From assembly GCA_003153555.1 (NCBI GenBank), contig PLZS01000048.1, positions 1-64,000 on the forward strand: 64,000 nt of DNA, given 5' to 3'. Below, one piece after another: positions 35,901 through 42,851 of the stretch. The translations under genes were made by a program, and so were the position numbers. The notes beneath the pieces are model-generated. The model searched no databases. It was not told the DNA's origin and saw nothing but the letters and a program-made list of their open reading frames with translations. The stretch comes from Candidatus Melainabacteria bacterium (lineage in GTDB: Bacteria; Cyanobacteriota; Vampirovibrionia; Obscuribacterales; Obscuribacteraceae). Numbering within the stretch: the stretch's first letter is position 1; each line of letters starts with the position of its first letter.

Positions 35901-36253
35901 GTCAGATCTTGCCACTCTTCACCACCAGCAGCAGCACCATCTGCGGTGGTCGAGCCTTCTGCGGCCTTTCCATTCCCATTCTTGTTTCCGTTTCCATTTG
36001 ATTTAGAAGCGCCTTTGGTTTTGAATTTTGGAAGACTAAAGAATGAAGGTCGCGCTGACTTGTCAGTCTTCTCCTTTTTCTTGGTCTCTTCTCTACTGTT
36101 GCTTCTTAGCTGAAAGCGAGCGTTGATATCGAGCCAGGGTGTCTTGACGTCGGCTTGAGCCAGACAATTGGGCGGCTGTTCATCATTTTTTTCGCTTCCT
36201 GAGCCATTTTTCGAGTCAGGGCGTTGTTCAACGTCCATATCTGCTGTAGACAT
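32969..36253 (-). CDS. Large polytopic VIT-vWA membrane protein, paralogue of 23441-25693
   Basis: 1094 residues. A charged, Gly/Asn-rich cytoplasmic N-terminus (~1-125) precedes five hydrophobic helices at about 128-300. A VIT domain begins near 389 (HVVGERIPGLTMRRSYLSG, ARAEIGLPPGAVITGLKLW). Two MIDAS-like strands follow: a degenerate VVVMIDGSKGI near 634 and a proper LVIVVDGSASM near 696. Then come an acidic Asn/Asp/Thr-rich linker and a terminal module from about 990 (DATYVTGVNTAGTVRVNNLA) with two helices and PGLVNWFVASARDANLFS at the very end. The ATG has GGAG eight bases upstream. The five extra N-terminal helices and the duplicated MIDAS segment are absent from the 750-residue paralogue. 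It likely senses or assembles partners at the inner membrane. Confidence 0.85.
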   Translation of the reverse strand: MSTADMDVEQRPDSKNGSGSEKNDEQPPNCLAQADVKTPWLDINARFQLRSNSREETKKKEKTDKSARPSFFSLPKFKTKGASKSNGNGNKNGNGKAAEGSTTADGAAAGGEEWQDLTVPKKRQIWQGWEGLAITIFGIAMPALVIMLSCISMPKRLTLVILNHPLETIAELLLLVSIPLANYIVWSAICNNNLRYSLRRGISLGGSIASCLIVAGICIAGIFAGSVGLESEIGSDFAGGFTGLALMAVIAGGVSAYLVNRIRLTRDFKNSRAQVMAFTAIGAVLSLVTVLGAEFRPWSIRLAEKKAASTSTSERKIGLKELRALDPERELLMECSDQKAAGISGLFIPLKSSSQHELYFALTGKPYSFNDISDSKDFSSMPDDYLSRHVVGERIPGLTMRRSYLSGIVHSKTLSSTIEWTYVFKNDSSSASQEARAEIGLPPGAVITGLKLWKKGEAVDAKFVASGKAEGAAGFTEVGHDSPAIVSDLGHGRALLHCYPINQNEEVKLQLTMVMPLKADGDKTASLSLPKFIATNFELSGDHLLRLRSDKNITSTVKNLKTGSSPGGQRAISGILTPKQLENSSLILSAERSPNLAPIVVLDKLAIKMEQQDARAKELLRRKNAHNTRPQEQVVVMIDGSKGIQSQFDNLRKVMAMKAAGTNHGHAAKKRIKTIQPKYVLQKVVLTSAPAPKELVIVVDGSASMQAHIKDLTEALNRLPKGIPAHLIVASQEHPEMLQPMLLKDALPKLQTMTFAGGQDNLQAVVKAAEIAGETKGGAVLWAHGPLPVLNEEIYIMPPYVAAPTFYELPLGSGETDTYDFFKNHTEIGPFLSVPRNTTEMVNDLGAFFSKWKLDQNGYAVSLTQTSAKPDKSVLATPAEETELLALHANEQIAALLNTRHITKAARIAVEYGLLSPVSCALIQENSNDNVDTADSTDNGNDTSVTTDADKTNSTETETLAEGEESKNEALSGKAPPALQGATNGTIGPQGADATYVTGVNTAGTVRVNNLANLEALLNIFANLFEVGGALIGAIIILHSLANKSFAMEMMGQELEISQGQRIAIGVALLLFGLAFPGLVNWFVASARDANLFS

Positions 36254-36604
36254 AGTTCAACTCCATTTTAGCGGTGCTGCACCTCTCCATCCGCGGGGGA
36301 ACTTGCGGATGGAATGGCTGGCGTCCCCCAAGTGCACAAAGATGCACTCGACAAACTGCCGAAGCAGCAATTTTGTGTTAGTAAGATATTTTCAAAGCCT
36401 GCCTAAGTGCCGGCAACATTGACTTTACTAAAACGCCCCGAACAAATCGATAGGGTTTCCCCTAATTCGCAAACAGGCTTCAGACCTTGGTCGTGCACTT
36501 TGACTGTATAAGGAAGGTCATGAGATCCAGAACTTATGCCCAAGCCTACCGTCCTAAGTGCTATCTAATGCTGTAGAAACGAGTTTGATATATTATTCAA
36601 CCGT
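36254..36604. other. Intergenic region upstream of the large VIT-vWA gene
   Basis: It contains the ribosome site of the leftward gene and no supportable ORF. A CCCC...AGGGTTTCCCC stretch at about 36437-36462 resembles the CCCC...GGGGTTTTCCC hairpin upstream of the other VIT-vWA gene (25840-25868), but pairing here is poor. The plus-strand frame before 36605 is open only from about 36567. Confidence 0.3.
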
Positions 36605-36769
36605 ATGGTTAAACTGGGTGTGGTGGAGCGAATGATCAAATGGGCCATGCATGGCCCATGTCCCGTAATGATGAAGGTCATGGGTCTATTCGTTAACATG
36701 GATTCCCTGCTCGGCAAGGATTTCCAAGTCGGTCTCAATAATCTCAAAACGGTTACTGAAAAGAAGTAA
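36605..36769 (+). pseudogene. C-terminal remnant of an SRPBCC (START-like) protein
   Basis: The 54-codon frame from the ATG at 36605 ends MKVMGLFVNMDSLLGKDFQV then GLNNLKTV and a Lys-rich end. This pattern, a helix followed by a G-DF-GL-NLK segment, is the typical C-terminal helix of bacterial SRPBCC/polyketide-cyclase-like proteins of ~170 residues. No N-terminal beta-sheet portion is found upstream, where the frame is closed by a stop near 36566. It is most likely a truncated gene remnant. The minus-strand ORF over the same bases has no coding character. Confidence 0.45.
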
Positions 36770-36780
36770 GAGTCGAACAA

Positions 36781-37530
36781 TCACAAGCCGTGATTTTCCT
36801 TATTCGTCTGATTTTCAGTACCTGTATTGTGCAATGCGATGGCAGCGATTTGAAGACCTACTAAGCGAGCAACCAAAATCGCTAAGTACAGCTGACCCAC
36901 AACTGCTTCGAGCCATGCTAAGGTGCGAGTAAATCTTGTCACAGGGATTATATCGCCAAATCCCAATGTGGTCAGGGTACACATGCTGAAATAGATGAGC
37001 CGGGAAAGCTTTTCTCGTTCATTGGCTGATGCATTGACCATATGTTCAAAGCTGATGCTGCCGGGACAAACTTCAGTACAGGTCAGATAGACAAGCGCGA
37101 AAACCACACCGATCAGCAAATAAACGCAAATAGCACCGCATATAGTGTTATGGTCTGCTTCTGTAAAAAGTATATGAGTAAGCATCAACCAGGCAGTGGT
37201 GGCAAGAAAAAGAATAATACTGCCGTTGGCAATGCATTGAAAGATGCTGGTGTGGAACGGTTCAAATGGAATTGATTTCGAGCACGTCCACAACAATGAA
37301 CCCACTGCGGCAATGCCGATTAGTTTCATTGAAGCCATTTTATTCGGGCTGATCACCAGTGCTGCGCTTACGGTCAAATACAAAACTCCGAGGCTAACAC
37401 CTATGTGACCGCCTTCGGTTGTATCCGCAAATGGAGTGAGCAAAACAAGAAGCAGCAAGCTGACAAGCAAGCTTGAATAGTTATTCGGAACGATACGTTT
37501 TAGGATGTGTCTCAAACAGAAATCACTCAA
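36781..37530 (-). CDS. Potassium-channel-like membrane protein
   Basis: 249 residues with five to six hydrophobic helices and the two-helix pore module of Ion_trans_2 channels. The selectivity filter is TLTTLGFGDIIPVTRF near residues 190-205, a TxGFGD variant of TVGYGD, with a pore helix before it and an inner helix after (LEAVVGQLYLAILVARLVG). The N-terminal helices have no obvious S4 arginine ladder, so voltage sensing is doubtful. The start is a TTG three bases after the stop of the upstream debranching-type gene, implying translational coupling. K+ selectivity is inferred from the filter only. Confidence 0.82.
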   Translation of the reverse strand: MSDFCLRHILKRIVPNNYSSLLVSLLLLVLLTPFADTTEGGHIGVSLGVLYLTVSAALVISPNKMASMKLIGIAAVGSLLWTCSKSIPFEPFHTSIFQCIANGSIILFLATTAWLMLTHILFTEADHNTICGAICVYLLIGVVFALVYLTCTEVCPGSISFEHMVNASANEREKLSRLIYFSMCTLTTLGFGDIIPVTRFTRTLAWLEAVVGQLYLAILVARLVGLQIAAIALHNTGTENQTNKENHGL

Positions 37531-37533
37531 TCT

Positions 37534-40500
37534 TTAGGATTGCACATGGTGTTCATTAGGCACATAGTTTACTTTGACGTTACCGGGATTTGATAGAACA
37601 GTCATTTTTGTAAGTCCATCTATGTTTGAGAATTGCAGGTCCAAACTAGATTTTCCGACGCGATAGCCTTTGATTGTAACATCGCCCAATGCAGACGGCA
37701 AAGAAGGCTTGAAGACTAGCAATTCATTTTTTGCGCCGTTTGGATGTATCGCCAGGGCGCTAGTTAGCAGTTGTGGAATGGTTCCGGCTGCCCATGCTTG
37801 AGGCGAACTTTGTTCTGGGTATATGATCGGCTCTGGATTTTTCTCGCTAGAAAAGCCGCTGAATAATTCTGGCAAACGTGCACCGGGAAACTTTTGAGCG
37901 ACCGTCATGAAGTCAGTCAACATTCGTTCTGAGTAGCCTGAGTAGGGCACCAGGTCATGCAGACCTTCGGCGATCATACCGTTGTCGTGAGGCCAAACCG
38001 TACCATTATGGTAGCTTCCAGGGTTGTAGTTTGGCATTTTATCCGAAAGTGTTCTGACACCATATCCTGAATACATATCGGATTGCATCAATCTGTTAGC
38101 TACGGCGAAGGCGTGCTCCGGAGTCAGAAGTCCAGTCGAAAGAAGATGTCCTGGATTTGAAGCAATCGCCGATGCCTGATTCATATTGCCATCTAAGGCC
38201 ATCGCGGCGAAATCTTGATCCGGCATCCAGAAGTCTTTGTTGAAACGCTCCTTTAAACTATCAGCTTTAGCCTGCAGCTCAGCTGCCTTCTCTGGCTGTC
38301 CCTGAAGTTCATACAGCTTGGCTGCCTGCCGCCATGCTGAATAGAGATAACCTTGCGGCTCAGCGAGAGCAATTGGTGCCTTGACGTTTCTTCCTTGTGC
38401 GTCCGACACTGAATTACCAGAATCTTTCCAACCTTGGTTGGACAGAGCTTCCGCTCCATTGCCACCGTAACTTAGATAGCCGTTGCGCTTCGTTTCGTTG
38501 TCGAGGTATTCCAGCACTCGGTCCACGTTCGGCTGCAACTTGCGAGCCAATTCTACGTCGCCTGTTTGTTCGACATATCTACCGAGAAGCGTTAGCCAAA
38601 GTGGTGTGGCATCAACGGTGCCGTAATATGGCGTGAATGGAATTTCCTTGTTTCTGCCCATCTCGCCAGTACGCAATTCGTGCATCATCTTGCCTGGCTT
38701 TTCTGCGGTGGTGGCATTCTCTGCTTTGCCTTGATAGGCCGCCATCTGTTCGAGCACTCCCTTTGCCAGCTCTGGATGATAGGGTAGAGTTTGCAAACTT
38801 GTGATCAATTGATCTCTTCCAAATGCAGCGACGTACCAAGGAATACCCGCTGCGATGCCATCACCATTTGGGGTAGTTATACGCAACATGTAGAGGTCTT
38901 TAAAAGCACGTTCCATGATTTGATTGAATTGCGGATTATCACTGGATACCAAAGCACCACTGTTGCGCCATTGTTCGTAAGCTCTATCGGCTTGTGCCAG
39001 TTCTTGCGTGAAAGGATGACTTTCGTCAGGTGTATTCACCCGCTCTCCGATGCCTGGTTTGATTGAAAGCTCGACGCTGCGTTGTGCCTGTGGTGGCAAC
39101 GTTACAGTGAAATGCACGCCATCCTTGGTGACTTGCGTGGGATTATCTTTACCGTTTACGCCTATCTCAGTGTGTACTGTTTCGCCATCCAAACCTTTGT
39201 GAGACAGCAGAACTTTTCCAGATTCGGGAGAGACTATGGGCTCATTGGTGAGACCGCGTTGGCTGCGCATCCATCCGCGAACTTCAAACATGTCAGCAAA
39301 GTCTGATCCATAACCGACCGTGAGGTGAACTGTTTGAGGCAGGTCGGTTGTATTTTTTAAATCCAATTGTTCTGTTACTTTCTCGCCGTTAATGACGACG
39401 TCTCTGGTCAACTTGACTGTGTCAGCCGGAAGGTTGGTGGCTTCGGCATTGTTATATTGGAACTTAGCTGCGTAGGCTTGGTCAACGGAGGCACTTTGGA
39501 ATTTCGGTTCGACTCCGTTTATTCGAACATCGAGGTTGCTCAGGAATCGTTGATCGCTGTTGTAAACTCCGAATCGAGCAATGTTGTCACCGCTTGTGAT
39601 GCGCCCTTCTGTGTTTGTGATCATGAATGTATTTCCGTTCTTGATCACGAGACTGTCGTTGTCCACGCCACTAACGTGATCGAACAGCGGTTGAACATCT
39701 GGTGTTTTCAGGTCGGCACCAATCTTTGGTTTCCCCTGTTCAGTGACTTGCTCATACTGACCATTTGCGTTCTTACGAAGCAAGCGCTCACCTGTGTCCT
39801 GTGGAATCGATGGATCAGGATTACCTTTGACATATAAGGTGGTGGCATCCGTTCCCTGTGCTTTGATATTACTCAGCATGGTTTGTGCAAGTTGGCTTGC
39901 ATAACTGCGCACGCCTGGCAACGGATTGTTGCCGTCAGAACTGAGAGTGTGTGCCAGGGTTTGTTGAGCTTCTGGATCTGGACGCAACGTGTTTTGAAAC
40001 TCAGCCGGAAGGTTGGCCAATCTTGATGGAGATAAATCAACAGCAATTGGAGTAGAGCGATTTGTTGTGTATCTTCCTGTCAAGGCAAGGTCCACAACCC
40101 CATCAGCAAGATGACCAGGTACGCGGTCGGCCAGAAGTAGCTGCACGCCTTTTGCTTCTGCGGTTTTGTTGTTGCCCGTTTCAATGTCATTGATGTGCGC
40201 GGTTTCGTATAAGATTTGTTTGGCCAAACCAATGCTGGTGCGAGCATCGATCTTGTTAGATGAGAGCAACCGATTCACAGCTTCGAGAGTTTTAGCGAGA
40301 TGTCTGCCATCAGTACCAACTTCATCGATGTGTTCTCTTGCGGCGACGTCTGATAAAAGCTGTTCGAATTGTTGTTTTTGTGTTGTTGCATCAGCCGAGT
40401 TAAACACTGAATCAATACGTTGATTGGCTATCTCTGATACCTTTGCACTGCTTTGAATGACAACTTCTAAATTCGACTTTCTTTCAGTGCCGTCTTTGAT

Positions 40501-41421
40501 GCGAGATTGCACGTCCATTGAGCCACCTTTTGGTGGTTCAGTATCTAGTGGTGTATTTTCACCTTTTGATTTGGTTCCCTCACCATTTGGTACAAGCATC
40601 GGGCGGTTTCCAGCCAATTTGCCTTGGACGAATCCGCCTGCTATGTGAGCTACATCGATTGCACCACCGGTGACGGCAAAAGCTGCAGCCGATTGAGCGA
40701 GCTGTTCCGTTGTGGCAAATCCATTTCCAGACAATAAGGAATGTGACTCAGCGTTTACGCCACCAGCCAAAGTGCCACCGAGGGCATTTGAGCCGATTCT
40801 GGTCAGATGTCCACTAACGGAATTTTGGAATGCCGTCTCGGCAAGTGGCACGCCTGATGCCGAAAGACCTCTCATTATGCCCAGCGTTGCGGCTCTTTGG
40901 GCACCAAATGTGACGCCACCGACAACTGCGTTGATGCCACGTTGTTCAAAGAAGTTACCGTTACCGTCAGTCGGAGTAAAGACAAATCCATAAGTTGCGC
41001 CACTAAGTGTTGGTTTGAGAAGCGGCGCTATTGAGGATGCCATGCCACCGCGAGCTTCCAATGCTGCAAGACGGTCACCGGTTACAACTTTGCCCACGCC
41101 ATATTCAGCAGCTAGAAAAGGAACCACCATTCCGACTCCAGAGCCGATGGTTTGAGCGAACCAATCAGACGAGCCAAATTTCGCATTTTCCGGTTGGGAA
41201 AAAACGTGCATCTCTGGCAAAACACTTCCCAGACCTGCCGCCTTAGTGCCGACGTTAATAAGCTGTCCAAGTCCATTGTAAGAATCTTGAATGCCGGACC
41301 GTAAGGCCGATTCGCCCAAGACTGCGGCAAAGTGAAGCGGGCTTGAATCATGTGCACTTTGCGGCGACGGCACTTTGTCGCGGCTGTTGGATTCAATTTC
41401 AGTTGACGGGGTGACTGCCAC
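37534..41421 (-). CDS. GDE-type amylo-alpha-1,6-glucosidase with long N-terminal extension
   Basis: 1295 residues. The last ~715 match the bacterial/archaeal glycogen debranching enzyme type: an N-terminal GDE beta-domain near 584 (VIKNGNTFMITNTEG, FGVYNSDQRFLSNLDVRING) and an (alpha/alpha)6 catalytic domain (AGIPWYVAAFGRDQLITSLQ near 860, then TLLGRYVEQTGD, NYNPGSYHNGTVWPHDNGM and SPQAWAAGTIPQLL). The N-terminal ~580 residues are extra. They contain a Gly/Ala-rich, partly hydrophobic segment (GSGVGMVVPFLAAEYGVGKV, ALGGTLAGGVNAE) and a helical stretch. I recognise no known domain there and no signal peptide. It probably hydrolyses alpha-1,6 branches of glycogen or maltodextrin and is coupled to the downstream channel gene. 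Confidence 0.85.
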   Translation of the reverse strand: MAVTPSTEIESNSRDKVPSPQSAHDSSPLHFAAVLGESALRSGIQDSYNGLGQLINVGTKAAGLGSVLPEMHVFSQPENAKFGSSDWFAQTIGSGVGMVVPFLAAEYGVGKVVTGDRLAALEARGGMASSIAPLLKPTLSGATYGFVFTPTDGNGNFFEQRGINAVVGGVTFGAQRAATLGIMRGLSASGVPLAETAFQNSVSGHLTRIGSNALGGTLAGGVNAESHSLLSGNGFATTEQLAQSAAAFAVTGGAIDVAHIAGGFVQGKLAGNRPMLVPNGEGTKSKGENTPLDTEPPKGGSMDVQSRIKDGTERKSNLEVVIQSSAKVSEIANQRIDSVFNSADATTQKQQFEQLLSDVAAREHIDEVGTDGRHLAKTLEAVNRLLSSNKIDARTSIGLAKQILYETAHINDIETGNNKTAEAKGVQLLLADRVPGHLADGVVDLALTGRYTTNRSTPIAVDLSPSRLANLPAEFQNTLRPDPEAQQTLAHTLSSDGNNPLPGVRSYASQLAQTMLSNIKAQGTDATTLYVKGNPDPSIPQDTGERLLRKNANGQYEQVTEQGKPKIGADLKTPDVQPLFDHVSGVDNDSLVIKNGNTFMITNTEGRITSGDNIARFGVYNSDQRFLSNLDVRINGVEPKFQSASVDQAYAAKFQYNNAEATNLPADTVKLTRDVVINGEKVTEQLDLKNTTDLPQTVHLTVGYGSDFADMFEVRGWMRSQRGLTNEPIVSPESGKVLLSHKGLDGETVHTEIGVNGKDNPTQVTKDGVHFTVTLPPQAQRSVELSIKPGIGERVNTPDESHPFTQELAQADRAYEQWRNSGALVSSDNPQFNQIMERAFKDLYMLRITTPNGDGIAAGIPWYVAAFGRDQLITSLQTLPYHPELAKGVLEQMAAYQGKAENATTAEKPGKMMHELRTGEMGRNKEIPFTPYYGTVDATPLWLTLLGRYVEQTGDVELARKLQPNVDRVLEYLDNETKRNGYLSYGGNGAEALSNQGWKDSGNSVSDAQGRNVKAPIALAEPQGYLYSAWRQAAKLYELQGQPEKAAELQAKADSLKERFNKDFWMPDQDFAAMALDGNMNQASAIASNPGHLLSTGLLTPEHAFAVANRLMQSDMYSGYGVRTLSDKMPNYNPGSYHNGTVWPHDNGMIAEGLHDLVPYSGYSERMLTDFMTVAQKFPGARLPELFSGFSSEKNPEPIIYPEQSSPQAWAAGTIPQLLTSALAIHPNGAKNELLVFKPSLPSALGDVTIKGYRVGKSSLDLQFSNIDGLTKMTVLSNPGNVKVNYVPNEHHVQS

Positions 41422-41586
41422 TGTTTATTCCTGTACGGACGGCATACTGCGGTTCTGCACCGTTAGGTGCGAGGTGTTTGAGCTGAAGGCGAAGTTTCAG
41501 CCAGTCCACGAAGTTTACGATCTCATTAGTGATTCCACCATGGGGGATATACGAACCAACCTTAATTCCCAATGGGCGGCGCCATA

Positions 41587-41911
41587 ATGTATGCTGCCAA
41601 TCGCCGCGGCCAGGAGACTGCTCCTGCGGATTAGTCCTATAAGACTTGAACCGCACCGGCAGGAGACTGCTCCGCGGATTAGTCCTATAAGACTTGAACC
41701 GCACCGGCAGGAGACTGCTCCGCAGGTTAGTCCTATGACAATCGAACCGCCTGAGATTGCCGCACAAAGCATTGCTTCCGAAACTGCTGAGCTGACAGCT
41801 TCAGGCAAGATTACCGGCCACGCTCTTGAAGGGGGGACGTACGCCGTATTGGCTTACGGTTTCTGGGGCTTCGTGCCAATTAAGTATTTCGGTTCGCTAA
41901 CCTGTGTCTGA
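41587..41911 (+). pseudogene. Truncated, frameshifted RarD/EamA-type transporter gene with repeat-expanded N-terminus
   Basis: The plus-strand frame contains two 16-residue repeats (RISPIRLEPHRQETAP) and a third divergent one. After a linker it reaches GGTYAVLAYGFWGFVPIKYF, which closely resembles the first membrane helix of RarD/EamA permeases. The frame then ends at 41911, 31 bases inside the 3' end of the opposing ABC permease gene, so some nine helices are missing. From the ATG at 41587 the first repeat is out of frame because it has one extra T (CTCCTGCGG against CTCCGCGG); removing it gives MYAANRRGQETAPRISPIRL. It is therefore both frameshifted and 3'-truncated. The remaining ORF from 41591 could be expressed as a short peptide. 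Confidence 0.5.
41611..41752 (+). repeat. 48-bp tandem repeat, nearly three copies
   Basis: Copies lie at 41611-41659 (49 bp, one extra T), 41660-41707 (48 bp) and 41708 to about 41752 (divergent, incomplete). The unit starts CAGGAGACTGCTCCGCGG and ends CTTGAACCGCACCGG. The first two copies are otherwise identical, so amplification is recent. Being a multiple of three, the unit encodes a 16-residue repeat on the plus strand. A related TATAGAACTTGAACCGCCCC occurs at 45379-45398, beyond the ABC operon. Confidence 0.9.
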
Positions 41912-42851
41912 GACCATCCAAAGTCACGGCGAGAATGATGATAATGCCGGTAACTATTTCTTGAACCCAGTTTGGCAGTCCGATTTGGGTGCAGCCCGAT
42001 CTGATTACTGTCATGATCAAGGCACCAACCAGGGTGCCGACAACCGATCCCTCACCACCGCTTAAGCTGCCACCACCGATTACGACTGCAGCGATCACAT
42101 CCAACTCTAGTCCAGCTGCAACGGTCGGATCACCCACAGTAAGCCGCGAGAATTGCATGATGCCTGCGATCGATGCAGCCAGCGCGCTGATAACGTAGAC
42201 AAGAACTTTGACCCTTTCGACTGGAATTCCGCATAACCTAGCTGTTTGTTCATTCGAACCGACAGCAATTACGTGTAAACCAAATCGTGTGTAGCGCAAG
42301 AGGATAAAGACTACGATCGCAAGAACGATCATAATCCAAACTCCCGGCGGAAAAATCATCCATTGCCGCTCGGGCGGTAGAACAGCAAGAAGTTCGGTCA
42401 ACCACGTCAAAGGGGCGTCTACTTTTTGCTCATTGGCAAAACCTTTAGCTACTCCTCTAAATAAGAGCAGTGTTCCTAGTGTAATAATAAATGGCACCAC
42501 TTTCAACTTGGTAATCAGGATTCCATTGAAGGCACCACATGCCATACCGGCCAGAACGCCGCCTAAACACGCCAGAATTGGGTTGATACCAGATTGAAGC
42601 AGAAGTGCGATGGCTACCGTTACTAGCGCCACTATAGAACCAATCGACAAATCGATGCCACCGGATATGATGACCAGCGTCATACCCAATGCTGCGATCC
42701 CGACTATCGTAGTCTGTCGAACGATCGCTTCCACATTGCGGAAAGAGGAAAAACTGGGTGGACCAATTGCAATGAATAATATATAGACAAGAATCAGTCC
42801 GAGGGCTGGTCCCAACTTAGTGAGCAGTAGCATAGATTGGCGAAATTTCAC
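41880..42851 (-). CDS. rbsC: Sugar ABC transporter permease (RbsC/AraH family)
   Basis: 323 residues, nine to ten hydrophobic helices, the single permease of a ribose-type (CUT2) importer. The signature region MTLVIISGGIDLSIGSIVAL, the GAFNGILITKLKVVPFIITL segment, the coupling-helix region AVGSNEQTARLCGIPVERVK, and GGGSLSGGEGSVVGTLVGAL are all characteristic. Its start overlaps the ATPase gene stop by four bases (ATGA). Its 3' end overlaps the remnant RarD frame on the other strand. The transported sugar cannot be told from sequence; ribose is only one possibility. Confidence 0.93.
   Translation of the reverse strand: MKFRQSMLLLTKLGPALGLILVYILFIAIGPPSFSSFRNVEAIVRQTTIVGIAALGMTLVIISGGIDLSIGSIVALVTVAIALLLQSGINPILACLGGVLAGMACGAFNGILITKLKVVPFIITLGTLLLFRGVAKGFANEQKVDAPLTWLTELLAVLPPERQWMIFPPGVWIMIVLAIVVFILLRYTRFGLHVIAVGSNEQTARLCGIPVERVKVLVYVISALAASIAGIMQFSRLTVGDPTVAAGLELDVIAAVVIGGGSLSGGEGSVVGTLVGALIMTVIRSGCTQIGLPNWVQEIVTGIIIILAVTLDGLRHRLANRNT

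Noticed and set aside
36565-36780. 71-residue minus-strand ORF
   Set aside because: The opposite strand encodes a recognisable SRPBCC C-terminus; the minus frame has no features.
41611-41752. CRISPR or iteron array at the 48-bp repeat
   Set aside because: Copies are contiguous and code for a 16-residue repeat in the frame that continues into an EamA-like helix; a coding minisatellite explains it better.
41399-41808. Two minus-strand ORFs with 16-residue repeats
   Set aside because: They are mirror readings of the plus-strand repeat; neither has a recognisable domain, whereas the plus frame reaches an EamA-type helix.
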